NCBI GenBank assembly: GCA_964517465.1
Contig: CAZFEK010000024.1
Coordinates: 3,588-67,587, forward strand
Direction: 5' to 3'
Length of the DNA stretch: 64,000 nt
Source: JACPUX01 sp964517465
GTDB taxonomy: Bacteria; Pseudomonadota; Gammaproteobacteria; Burkholderiales; Casimicrobiaceae
The translations under genes and the position numbers were made by a program. The notes under the pieces are model-generated. The model was given only the letters and a program-made list of their open reading frames with translations. It ran no database searches and had not been told where the DNA came from. Shown piece by piece: positions 1 to 7,307 of this stretch (within the stretch, counting starts at the first letter, position 1; each line of letters begins with the position of its first letter).

Positions 1-162
1 GAGCCGTCCGTCGCGCCCGATCACCACGCTTTGGCGACCTCGCTCCAGGGCGAGGCTGCCCAGGGCTTGACCGATGCGGCGCACGCCCTCGACGGTCAGC
101 GTTTTGTCGACCACACCGCGGATGTCGTAGGCCTTGAAAATTTCGGAGGCAAGGGTGCTCAT
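1..162 (-). CDS. Phosphomannomutase/phosphoglucomutase, N-terminal fragment
   Basis: Only the first 54 codons are inside the window; the gene runs off the left edge. The visible protein begins MSTLASEIFKAYDIRGVV and continues to an IGRDGR stretch. FKAYDIRG at the start followed by a GRDGR block is the N-terminal signature of the alpha-D-phosphohexomutase family (AlgC/ManB type), which interconverts hexose 6-phosphates and 1-phosphates for envelope sugar synthesis. The catalytic phosphoserine loop lies outside the window. The ATG overlaps the TGA of the upstream hydrolase gene as ATGA, so the two are probably translationally coupled. ManB versus AlgC cannot be decided from this piece. Confidence 0.85.
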   Translation of the reverse strand, partial: MSTLASEIFKAYDIRGVVDKTLTVEGVRRIGQALGSLALERGRQSVVIGRDGRL

Positions 163-1166
163 GGGTGGGCTTTCGGTTGATGGCCCTTTGGGGGCGCGAG
201 AGAAAAGAATTCTAGCAGCCGTCGCGGCAGCCAATCGAGCCGGCCGGGGAAAGGACCGGTCAAAAAGCCCACGTGGCCGCCTTCTTCGGGCTGCTCCAGG
301 GTGAGGGCGGGCGAGACCTCATGCCGCTGCGGCAAAGCGGCCGCAGGCAGGAAGGGGTCGTTCCTGGCGTTGAGCACCAGGGTGGGTACGGCGATGTTGG
401 CGAGTTCGGGTTTGCTGCTGGCGCGTCGCCAATAATCGATCGCATCGCGATAGCCGAACATCGGTGCGGTCACGGCGCTGTCGAAAGCTTTGAGGGTGTA
501 GGCGCGGCGTATCGCCGGAAGGTCGAAGTGCTCCGGAAATAACCGCGCCTTGGCGTAGCTCTTGGGCTTCAAGGTCAACAGAAAATGCCACACATAAACG
601 CGCGCCAGACCCTGATCCACGGCGTGTCCGCCAGCGACCAGATCCACCGGCGCCGAAACCGCCGCGGCGCGATCGAGGACGTGTTGCGCCGCCGCGCCTT
701 CTCGCGCCAGCCACTTCAAGAGCGCGTTGCCGCCCAGGGAAATGCCGGCCGCGAACAGCGGGGCGCCGTCGATGCGCTCGCGCACTTCGCGCAGCATCCA
801 GCCGATTTCGTCGGCGTCGCCGGAGTGATATGCGCGGGGCAAAAGATTGGGCTCCCCGCTGCAGCCGCGGAAATGCGGAATCACGCCGCGCAGGCCCCGT
901 GTTTTCAGCTCCTGCGCCAGTGCCAGGGCGTAATGGGATTGCGAGCCACCTTCCAGACCATGAAAAAGCACCACCGTCGGTGCCGTCAATGGGCCGTCGA
1001 GCCAGTCGAAATCGACGAAGTCGCCATCGGGTGTGACCAGGCGCTCGCGCCTGTAGGGCATGGTCGGGCGCGGCAGAAGAAACGGGTAGATGGTCTGGGC
1101 GTGCCCGCCGCGCAGCCACCGCGGGGCGCGGTAGGCGAGCGGCGGCGGGGAGCTGCGTTCCGCCAT
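159..1166 (-). CDS. YheT-family alpha/beta hydrolase
   Basis: This 335-residue cytoplasmic alpha/beta hydrolase belongs to the YheT (COG0429) group, whose members are predicted esterases or lipases with no firmly assigned substrate. The family marker WLRGGHAQTIYP is at residues 17-28, the oxyanion HGLEGG at 69-74, and the nucleophile elbow GISLGG places Ser143. The acid is probably in NARNDPF and the base in EGGHVGF near the C terminus. The gene lies 7 bp downstream of the DAHP synthase stop-to-start junction and overlaps the phosphohexomutase start by 4 bp. The three genes therefore look like one leftward operon, although the hydrolase has no obvious metabolic link to either neighbour. Confidence 0.88.
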   Translation of the reverse strand: MAERSSPPPLAYRAPRWLRGGHAQTIYPFLLPRPTMPYRRERLVTPDGDFVDFDWLDGPLTAPTVVLFHGLEGGSQSHYALALAQELKTRGLRGVIPHFRGCSGEPNLLPRAYHSGDADEIGWMLREVRERIDGAPLFAAGISLGGNALLKWLAREGAAAQHVLDRAAAVSAPVDLVAGGHAVDQGLARVYVWHFLLTLKPKSYAKARLFPEHFDLPAIRRAYTLKAFDSAVTAPMFGYRDAIDYWRRASSKPELANIAVPTLVLNARNDPFLPAAALPQRHEVSPALTLEQPEEGGHVGFLTGPFPGRLDWLPRRLLEFFSLAPPKGHQPKAHP

Positions 1167-1173
1167 CCGGCTT

Positions 1174-2292
1174 TCAGGCGTGGTATTTCTGGGCCAGGGC
1201 CTGCCGCTTGAGAAAGGCCTCGCGTGCCAGCGCCACGTCTTCGAGGAAATGCGGCAGTTCGCGCATCAAGAGCGCCTGCGGCCCATCGACCAGCGCCTTG
1301 GCGGGGTTGGGGTGGAAATCCACCAGCACCATGTTGGCTCCGGCGATCACGCCCTGGGCGGTGACATGGAAAACGTCAAGTATGCCTTGCGGATCGGCGG
1401 CGCGGGTGCCCACCGAATGCGAGGGGTCGATGCACACCGGCATGCGGGTCAAGCGCTTGACCGCCGGCACGTGCGCGAAATCGACGAAATTGCGATGCGG
1501 GTCGCCCATATTGGTCTTCATGCCGCGCAGGCAGAAGATCACTTTGCGGTTGCCTTCGGAGGCGAGGTATTCCGCGGCATTGAGCGATTCATCGAGGGTG
1601 ATGCCGAAGCCACGCTTCAGGAGCACGGGGAATTCCTGCTGCTTGCCCACCTGCTTCAAAAGCTCGAAGTTTTGCGTGTTGCGGGTGCCGATTTGCAGCA
1701 TCACTCCGGTAGGGTTGCCGGTCTGGCGCAGCGCCTGGCGGATTTCCTCGACTTGCGATTCGTGGGTGATTTCCATGGCGATCACCTTGATGCCGTATTT
1801 GCCCGCCAGTTCGAACACCCAAGGCAGGCACTTGGCGCCGTGGCCCTGGAAGGCGTAGGGGTTGGTGCGCGGCTTGTAGGCGCCCATGCGGGTACAGACC
1901 TGGCCGTGCTCCTGCAAGGCCTTCATCATCTGCTCGACATGCTCGGGTACATCCACGGCGCACAGGCCGGCGAAGACGTGCAGGGTGTCCTGGCCGAAGC
2001 GCACGCCGTTGTATTCGAAGTCGGTCGGCCGGTCGTCGCCGTGTTTGTGCCGGCCCAGCACCCGGTAGGCCTCGGAGACGCGCACCACGCGCTCCACGCA
2101 AGGCAGGGCTTCCATGTCCTCCAGGCTCAAGGTTCCGGTATTGCCGATGAGGTAGATTTCGGTCACGGTGATTTCGGTGCCGATTTCGCGGTGCACCCGG
2201 TGGGTAACGCCAGGCAAACGCGCGAGCTGCCCGAGCAAAATGTTGTAGTCGGTGCTGCTGGGGTCGGTATTGGGTTCGAGCAGGAGAATCAT
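1174..2292 (-). CDS. aroF: 3-deoxy-7-phosphoheptulonate synthase (DAHP synthase)
   Basis: This enzyme condenses phosphoenolpyruvate and erythrose 4-phosphate to DAHP, the entry step of the shikimate pathway. It is a 372-residue cytoplasmic enzyme. Residues about 1-90 resemble the ferredoxin-like regulatory domain of type I-beta DAHP synthases (EITVTEIYLIGNTG region). A TIM barrel follows with the typical GAYKPRTNPYAFQG, LQIGTRN, LLKRG and CIDPSHSVG segments. The N-terminal domain suggests feedback control by an aromatic amino acid. The ATG start at 2292 is the only one consistent with the family. A TAGAAT box lies about 40 bp upstream. The gene is first in a likely operon with the hydrolase and the phosphohexomutase. 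Confidence 0.93.
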   Translation of the reverse strand: MILLLEPNTDPSSTDYNILLGQLARLPGVTHRVHREIGTEITVTEIYLIGNTGTLSLEDMEALPCVERVVRVSEAYRVLGRHKHGDDRPTDFEYNGVRFGQDTLHVFAGLCAVDVPEHVEQMMKALQEHGQVCTRMGAYKPRTNPYAFQGHGAKCLPWVFELAGKYGIKVIAMEITHESQVEEIRQALRQTGNPTGVMLQIGTRNTQNFELLKQVGKQQEFPVLLKRGFGITLDESLNAAEYLASEGNRKVIFCLRGMKTNMGDPHRNFVDFAHVPAVKRLTRMPVCIDPSHSVGTRAADPQGILDVFHVTAQGVIAGANMVLVDFHPNPAKALVDGPQALLMRELPHFLEDVALAREAFLKRQALAQKYHA

Positions 2293-2331
2293 GGCGACCT
2301 TCGGGGAAAAGTGGAAATACGTTTCAGGGCG

Positions 2332-2337
2332 ATTCTA
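2332..2337 (-). promoter_or_regulatory. Candidate -10 box for the DAHP synthase operon
   Basis: On the minus strand a TAGAAT hexamer preceded by GGC lies 39 bp upstream of the ATG. This matches the sigma-70 consensus TATAAT at five of six positions. No convincing -35 box sits at the right distance, so this is only a likely promoter. Confidence 0.4.
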
Positions 2338-2480
2338 GCCCAAAAAGCGCTGGCTTTGTTGCACCGCGGCAAAGCCGGTCGCGCGACTTCGGGCTGCCCG
2401 TTGCCGCTGGCCTGGGGATGCCTTAGACTGCGCCTGCCGCAGCTTGGGCAAACCGAATTTCTAATCCGAGGAGAGCGTTC

Positions 2481-2774
2481 ATGAAACTGATGGCAGCGAT
2501 GGTGGCGGGTCTGTTCCTGTGTTGTGGCAGCGCGTTTGCGGCGGACAACCCGCAGCAGAACAAGATGGCCGCATGCAACAAAGAAGCCGGCGAGAAGAAA
2601 GGCGACGAGCGCAAGAAATTCATGAGCGAGTGCTTGAAGAAAGACGCTGCGCCGGCCAAAGCCGCGGACAAGAAAATGACCCAGCAAGAGAAAATGGCCG
2701 CCTGCAACAAAGATGCCGGCGACAAAAAAGGCGACGAGCGCAAGAAGTTCATGAGCGAGTGTTTGAAGAAGTGA
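2481..2774 (+). CDS. psiF: PsiF repeat protein, periplasmic
   Basis: This 97-residue protein has a cleavable signal peptide (MKLMAAMVAGLFLCCGSAFA) followed by two near-identical PsiF repeats. Each repeat carries KMAACN, then KKGDERKKFMSECLK, at about residues 28-54 and 69-97, with two conserved cysteines per repeat and a Lys/Ala linker between. PsiF proteins were named for phosphate-starvation induction in E. coli; their molecular role is unknown. A GAGGAGAG ribosome site precedes the ATG and a strong intrinsic terminator follows 20 bp after the stop, so it is a monocistronic unit. I saw no clear Pho box upstream. The gene is divergent from the DAHP synthase gene. Confidence 0.9.
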   Translation: MKLMAAMVAGLFLCCGSAFAADNPQQNKMAACNKEAGEKKGDERKKFMSECLKKDAAPAKAADKKMTQQEKMAACNKDAGDKKGDERKKFMSECLKK

Positions 2775-2790
2775 AGTGCCAAGGCGCGCG

Positions 2791-2819
2791 AAAAAGCAGC
2801 CTGCGGGCTGCTTTTTTTT
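2791..2819 (+). terminator. Rho-independent terminator after psiF
   Basis: A GCAGCC stem (2796-2801), a four-base loop and GGCTGC (2806-2811) are followed by eight T residues. An A-run precedes the stem, so the structure could also work on the other strand. Confidence 0.92.
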
Positions 2820-2942
2820 CGGTCAGGGCGGGAAGGTGAGGGAGTTATCCCAGTGTTCGTCTGCAGCTGGAGCCCCGGCCCGCGGGCAGCAACAGGGGCC
2901 GCAAGCCGAGGCCACTCGCGGGTCGGCCGAAGCCGGCGCTTC

Positions 2943-3059
2943 CTAACAATCGAGAAGCATGAAGACGCTGTTGGGGTCTTCACGATAGCCGGCAAACGGC
3001 TCGCAACAGCGGAAACCAAACTGCTCGCCGCAATCGAGGCCTCCCGCTTCGATATGCAC
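2943..3059 (-). CDS. Possible 38-residue small protein directly downstream of rlmI
   Basis: A GTG codon at 3059 opens a 38-codon frame ending in TAG. An AGGGG ribosome-site-like sequence lies seven bases upstream. The protein is rich in cysteine: it includes LDCGEQFGFRCCEPF and ends FMLLDC. The frame is the same as rlmI, so reading through the rlmI TAA would fuse 44 residues to RlmI (six before this GTG plus the 38). The composition is more protein-like than random sequence in this genome, but I recognise no family. It may be a real small protein, a readthrough tail, or the remnant of an older longer C terminus. Confidence 0.3.
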   Translation of the reverse strand: MHIEAGGLDCGEQFGFRCCEPFAGYREDPNSVFMLLDC

Positions 3060-3074
3060 TCTTGCACCCCTGGG

Positions 3075-4253
3075 TTATCGGCGCTGCAAGAGCAGGCCTT
3101 TGAGGTAAGTGCCCTCGGGGAAGCTCAGGCTGGTGGCGTGGTCAGGCGAGGCTTCGAAGCGGCCCACCAGGCGTGCTTCCACTTGCGCGTCGAGCGCCGC
3201 GCCGGCGAGAATTTTCTGGAACAAGGCTGCATCGATGCCGCCCGAGCACGAAAAAGTGGCCAGCAGCCCACCGGGGCGCAAAAGCTTCAGCGCGGTGAGG
3301 TTGATGTCTTTGTAAGCCCGCGCGGCGCGGGCTGCATGCTGCGCCGTGGGCGCAAACTTCGGCGGGTCGAGCACGATGAGATCGAAGCTCCGGGCCTGGT
3401 CGCGCAGGCGGCGCAATTCGCTGAAGACGTCCGCTTCACGCCATTCGGTGCGCGTCTGCGGAAAGCCGTTGCGTTTGAGATTTTCTTGCGCCTGGGCCAG
3501 CGCCGGGGCCGAGCTATCGAGCGAGAGCACTGAAGTCGCGCCGCCGGCCAACGCGGCAAGGCTGAAGCCCCCGGTGTAGCAAAAACAGTTCAGCACCTCC
3601 CGCCCCGCCGCCAAAGCGCGGATGCGCTGACGATTGATGCGTTGGTCGAGATAAAACCCGGTCTTTTGCCCGCGGGCTACATCGATCCCATAACGAATGC
3701 CGTCTTCGTTGATTTCCACCTCGGGCGGAAGGTCGCCCAGGAGAGGGCCGCAGCGTTCGGCCAAACCTTCGAGGGCGCGCACTTCGGCGTCTGAGCGTTC
3801 ATAAATGGCGCCGAGTCCGGTTTGATCCCGCAAAACGCCCACGAGGGTCTCGCGCCAGAATTCCGCGCCGGCGCTCAAGACTTGCATCACCAGCACTTCC
3901 CCGTAACGGTCTACCACCAGGCCGGGCAGGCCGTCGGCTTCGCCATGCACCAGGCGGCAGCCGTTGCTGCCGGCCGACCAGATGCCGCGCGCCGCGATTG
4001 CGGCGGCGATGCGCCGGGCGAAGAAGGCATCGTCGATCTTCTCTTTGGGTTCGAAGCTCCATACTCGCGCCCGAATTTGCGATTGCGGGCTGAACGCAGC
4101 GCGGGCTATGAAGGCGCCGTTGCTGTCGGTTACTTCCACCGTGGCGCCGGGTTGCGGCGAACCTTCGACTCGAAGGACGCTGCCGGAAAAGATCCAAGGG
4201 TGGCGCTGCCGCAAGGATTTTTCGCGGCCGGGCTTGAGCAAGAGGCGGGACAT
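3075..4253 (-). CDS. rlmI: 23S rRNA (cytosine-5) methyltransferase, RlmI family
   Basis: This 392-residue SAM-dependent RNA methyltransferase matches E. coli RlmI (YccW, 396 residues), which methylates C1962 of 23S rRNA. An N-terminal PUA-like domain begins LLLKPGREKSLRQRHPWIFSG. A middle domain carries GFYLDQRINR, and a Rossmann methyltransferase fold carries NCFCYTGGFSL and the LDPPKF catalytic-loop motif near residues 300-305. The ATG at 4253 was chosen because the family always begins just before the PUA motif; the frame stays open about 230 bases further upstream without homology. A TAATAC box lies a short way upstream. The frame continues in phase past the TAA (see the small frame downstream). 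Confidence 0.92.
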   Translation of the reverse strand: MSRLLLKPGREKSLRQRHPWIFSGSVLRVEGSPQPGATVEVTDSNGAFIARAAFSPQSQIRARVWSFEPKEKIDDAFFARRIAAAIAARGIWSAGSNGCRLVHGEADGLPGLVVDRYGEVLVMQVLSAGAEFWRETLVGVLRDQTGLGAIYERSDAEVRALEGLAERCGPLLGDLPPEVEINEDGIRYGIDVARGQKTGFYLDQRINRQRIRALAAGREVLNCFCYTGGFSLAALAGGATSVLSLDSSAPALAQAQENLKRNGFPQTRTEWREADVFSELRRLRDQARSFDLIVLDPPKFAPTAQHAARAARAYKDINLTALKLLRPGGLLATFSCSGGIDAALFQKILAGAALDAQVEARLVGRFEASPDHATSLSFPEGTYLKGLLLQRR

Positions 4254-4384
4254 GGCGGAAACGATGGCGGAGCAAAGGCGCGTATTAGACCATAGATCGG
4301 CCGCGTCACCAGAGGCCTGGGCGGCCTCCAATCGCCCCATCGATCGCCGCAGCGGCACCCGCAAACGCCGCAGCGGCGCCCGAC

Positions 4385-5128
4385 TCAGGGGATGATCTGG
4401 CGGTAGGCCAATTCCGCGAGCGGCAACAGCGCTTCGCGCGGCAACTGGGCGGCCAGAGCGTAACCCAGCTTGCCATCGAGCCAATAGAAGACGCTGAGTT
4501 CGCCTTCCTGCGCAAATCGAAAGGCGGTGTCCTGATGCTCGCGATCGCTGCCGATGTAGAGCGTCAAGCGCCGACCCGCGGCGTCTTGATACATGAACTG
4601 GGCAACCGGACCTTCGCTGCCCGGCAAGAGGCGTCCGCCCACCAGCTCATAGCCCATGCTGGCAAAGCGCGGCGCTTTGAGCGGGCTGCCGAGACGTTTG
4701 GAGAGCCATTGCAACAAATGCGCTTCCTGATCGGCGCCTACTTCCACGGGGTGGCGCACTTCCGGCACATAGACGGCGTGGGCGATGGCCGCGCGCTGCA
4801 CCAGCGCTGCGGGAGCGCGTGCGTCGTTGGCCTCGTGCATGGCGTAGCCGGCAAAAAAGCCCAGGCTCAACCAGGCGACCGCGGCGGCAATGCGCCCAAG
4901 CGTTGCTGGGCCTCGCGCCTTCGCGGCTTGCCGCAAGCGCTCGGGCAGCGGCTCCTCCAGCACGCTGTCGAAGGCGCGGTGCAAGGCTTCTTTTTGCGCC
5001 CGGTAAGCGTGAATGCGGGCCGCGGTTTCGGGGTGAACTTGCAACCACGCGGCAACTTCGGCCCGCCGCGCGGCGTCGAGTTGGTCATCGACGAAAGCCA
5101 TGAGTTCGGCATCGAGCGGCGCGTTCAT
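4385..5128 (-). CDS. Membrane anti-sigma factor
   Basis: This 247-residue protein begins with a short cytoplasmic anti-sigma domain (LMAFVDDQLDAARRAEV at residues 9-25), the helical pattern of RskA/ChrR-type anti-sigma factors. It lacks the zinc-binding HxxxCxxC motif. One transmembrane helix follows at about 79-97, then a periplasmic domain of about 145 residues that presumably senses the signal. Its ATG overlaps the sigma-factor TGA as ATGA, the usual arrangement for a sigma/anti-sigma pair. It is expected to hold the ECF sigma factor at the inner membrane until released. The inducing signal is not visible. Confidence 0.85.
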   Translation of the reverse strand: MNAPLDAELMAFVDDQLDAARRAEVAAWLQVHPETAARIHAYRAQKEALHRAFDSVLEEPLPERLRQAAKARGPATLGRIAAAVAWLSLGFFAGYAMHEANDARAPAALVQRAAIAHAVYVPEVRHPVEVGADQEAHLLQWLSKRLGSPLKAPRFASMGYELVGGRLLPGSEGPVAQFMYQDAAGRRLTLYIGSDREHQDTAFRFAQEGELSVFYWLDGKLGYALAAQLPREALLPLAELAYRQIIP

Positions 5129-5622
5129 TGGACCACTTTCAGAACGGGTTCGGCCGCCGCTTCGCCGCTTAGCTCGCGGCGCAGCCTTTCGCGAGCGCGC
5201 GCCAGCCGCGACATCACCGTGCCGACGGGAAGATCGAGGATCGCGGCGGCCTCCTGGTAGCTTTTTTCTTCCAGCGTGACGAGCAGGAGCACGGCGCGTT
5301 GTTCCGGCGGCAGCCGCCGCAGCGCGGTTTGGAGATCGCGCACCTCCAGGGCATCGCTTTGCGCGGCTCGGGTGGCAGGCTCCGCCGGCAGTTGGTCGAG
5401 CGGCACGCTCGTGTCGCCGCGTTCCGCGCGCCATTGATTGACAAATATGTTGTGCATCAAGGTGAGGAGCCAGGAATCCAATCGGGAGCCGCGACGCCAG
5501 AGGGTCGCCTTGCGCAGCGCGCGCTCCACCGTGTCTTGCACCAGGTCATCGGCCCGGTAACGGTCGCCGGTGAGCGCGCGGGCGTAACGGCGCAAGCGCG
5601 GCAGCTCTCCGATCAAATCCAT
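5125..5622 (-). CDS. ECF-type RNA polymerase sigma factor
   Basis: This 165-residue sigma-70 family protein contains only regions 2 and 4. Region 2 carries RRYARALTGDRYRADDLVQD and the SWLLTLMHNIFVN helix. Region 4 carries ALRRLPPEQRAVLLLV and the LDLPVGTVMSRLARARERLR helix-turn-helix. The ATG at 5622 (MDLIGELPRL) fits the family best; an in-frame GTG at 5631 is the alternative. It is the middle gene of a leftward operon, after a secreted COG4315 protein and before its anti-sigma factor. A candidate autoregulated promoter lies at 6047-6077. It probably reports envelope or oxidative stress, but the regulon cannot be read from this window. Confidence 0.9.
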   Translation of the reverse strand: MDLIGELPRLRRYARALTGDRYRADDLVQDTVERALRKATLWRRGSRLDSWLLTLMHNIFVNQWRAERGDTSVPLDQLPAEPATRAAQSDALEVRDLQTALRRLPPEQRAVLLLVTLEEKSYQEAAAILDLPVGTVMSRLARARERLRRELSGEAAAEPVLKVVQ

Positions 5623-5637
5623 CCATTGCACCCGAGA

Positions 5638-6012
5638 CTATTTGGCCACGCGCCAAACGTTGTTGAAGCCGTCACCGGTGGTGTCGCCGGGTTTCTGGTC
5701 CTTCACCCAGAAATAAAGCGGTTTGCCTCGATAGGCCCATTGTTTGGCGCCATCGTCCCGCGTCACGATGCTCCAATCACCGCTGGCCTGATCCCCGGCT
5801 TGGGCGCTGAGGGGCGGCCAATTGGTCGCGCAAGGTCCATTGCAGACGCTTTTGCCGCTGCCGGCGACATCTTTGTCGAAGGTGTAGAGGGTCATGCCAT
5901 TGTTCCCGACCAAGCGATCTTGTTCCATCTTGGCGCCCGGCGCTGCGGCCAAGAGCGGTCCGGCGAGACCAAACACAAAAACGGCGAGCGGGAGGCGGTT
6001 CAAGCGGTTCAT
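5638..6012 (-). CDS. Secreted COG4315-type protein (YxFxxD repeat)
   Basis: This 124-residue exported protein has a signal peptide (hydrophobic LAVFVFGLAGPLLAAAP). It carries two copies of the secreted-repeat motif, LYTFDKD near residue 43 and LYFWVKDQKPGD near residue 99, separated by a CNGPCATNWPPL block. These are hallmarks of the COG4315/PF03640 family, whose biochemical role is unknown. There is no lipobox cysteine, so it is probably periplasmic and soluble. The gene leads an operon with an ECF sigma factor 15 bp downstream and an anti-sigma factor, a pairing known for this family. It may be the main target or part of the signal loop. The ribosome site is AAGGAA. Confidence 0.87.
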   Translation of the reverse strand: MNRLNRLPLAVFVFGLAGPLLAAAPGAKMEQDRLVGNNGMTLYTFDKDVAGSGKSVCNGPCATNWPPLSAQAGDQASGDWSIVTRDDGAKQWAYRGKPLYFWVKDQKPGDTTGDGFNNVWRVAK

Positions 6013-6046
6013 GTCGAGTTCCTTTCCGTAGTGGGGAGGGGTAACT

Positions 6047-6077
6047 CGTAAACAGCGGCGGCGGTCGATTTATTCCC
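6047..6077 (-). promoter_or_regulatory. Candidate ECF sigma-factor promoter
   Basis: On the minus strand a GGGAATAAA element (6069-6077) is followed after 15 bp by GTTTACG (6047-6053). This lies 35 bp upstream of the COG4315 ATG. A G-rich GGGAATAA -35 element is typical of ECF promoters, and autoregulation of such operons is common. The exact -10 is uncertain. Confidence 0.45.
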
Positions 6078-6106
6078 GCTGGCGGACAAAAAAACTGGGC
6101 CGCCTG

Positions 6107-7186
6107 TCAGGTCGGGCGGGTTTCGCGGCTAGGCTGGGCCGGAGGTTCGCAGGGATTGGCAAAAAGCGGGAAAAAATCGCGATCCATTTTGAAGAGATGC
6201 CGGGCGACCACATCGCCGGCCAGAAACTCAGCCATCGTCCCCAGGCTGGTTTGGCCTGACGGAATCTGGTCGCGCAACTGCGCGGCGCGGCTGAGCAGTC
6301 CGGCGTGGGCTTTGCGGTGTGCCGCGAGTTTGTCGTAAGCGTGTTTTTCCAGCAGCGCTTCTTCGTCGGCAAAATGGGTAGCGATATGCGCGATCAGACG
6401 ATCGCAGACCGGAAGTACGCGGGCCGCCTCACCGTCGGTCGACAGCATGGTGTCGATGAGCCCGTTGGAGAGATCGAACAACTCGAAGTGCTGGCGATCG
6501 ATGGTTGCTTCGCCGCACCCGTAAGCCTCTTCCCAAACCAGATGCAGCGCAGAGAGCCCGTGTTCGGCCGACCAGGTATCGGAATTGCCGCGGCCATCGA
6601 CGCATACCGCATTGCGTCCGCGGTGTTTGGCGGCGTACAGCATCGCGTCGGCGCGCCGGAACCACTCTTGAGCGACAGCCTCACCGTGGTGTTCGGCCAC
6701 GCCCACGCTGATCGTCACCCGGCCGATGCCCGCGAAATGGTGATTGGCAACGGCTTGGCGCAAATGCTCGGCCAGGCGTCCGGCGCCGCGATAGCCGCAG
6801 GCGCCCGCCAGCAACGCGAATTCTTCTCCGCCCCAGCGAAAAAGGGTGTCCGAGGATCGGGTTTCGCCAAGCAATAGGCTGGCGATCTCTTGCAGCACGG
6901 TGTCCCCGGCCTGGTGTCCGTGGGTGTCGTTGATCGACTTGAAGTGGTCGATGTCGAGCAGCATCAGCGATACCAGCCGCCGCTCCCGGGAACTGCGGTC
7001 GAGTTCAAGGTCGACGATGCGGTCGAAATACGCGCGGTTCCAAAGCCCGGTCAGCTCGTCGGTGCTCACCCGGCGTTCCAATTCCGAGATCCGCGCCGAG
7101 AAGCCGGCGAGCGCTTGGCATTCCCGCGGCTGCGGACACCCTCCTGGGAATCTTGGCTGGCTCTCGCCCAAAAGGCTGGTGTTCAT
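6107..7186 (-). CDS. Diguanylate cyclase with C-terminal hemerythrin domain
   Basis: This 359-residue protein fuses a GGDEF domain to a bacteriohemerythrin. DELTGLWNR opens the GGDEF domain at about residue 43, and the active site reads GGEEF at 119-123, which is catalytically competent. RSSD at 110-113, five residues upstream, is an intact inhibitory I-site for c-di-GMP feedback. The C-terminal half carries all seven di-iron ligands of hemerythrin: the His of DRQH, the His and Glu of THFADEE, the two His of AAHRKAH, and the His and Asp of RHLFKMD. It should make c-di-GMP in response to oxygen or redox state. The ATG at 7186 is preferred; one 36 bp upstream is possible. Confidence 0.9.
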   Translation of the reverse strand: MNTSLLGESQPRFPGGCPQPRECQALAGFSARISELERRVSTDELTGLWNRAYFDRIVDLELDRSSRERRLVSLMLLDIDHFKSINDTHGHQAGDTVLQEIASLLLGETRSSDTLFRWGGEEFALLAGACGYRGAGRLAEHLRQAVANHHFAGIGRVTISVGVAEHHGEAVAQEWFRRADAMLYAAKHRGRNAVCVDGRGNSDTWSAEHGLSALHLVWEEAYGCGEATIDRQHFELFDLSNGLIDTMLSTDGEAARVLPVCDRLIAHIATHFADEEALLEKHAYDKLAAHRKAHAGLLSRAAQLRDQIPSGQTSLGTMAEFLAGDVVARHLFKMDRDFFPLFANPCEPPAQPSRETRPT

Positions 7187-7307
7187 ACGCTCAAGCGGAA
7201 AGCAGCATGGGGTCCACGGCAACGGAAATCACTGGCGCTTGAATGGCAGTGTTTTGCGCGCGGGGAGGGCAGCTTGTCAAGGCGCCCGCCCCGCTACATG
7301 CCTGGCG

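Noticed and set aside
2853..3533. Plus-strand frame of 226 codons opposite rlmI
   Set aside because: It is antisense to RlmI, which has clear homology; the codon pattern mirrors the real gene.
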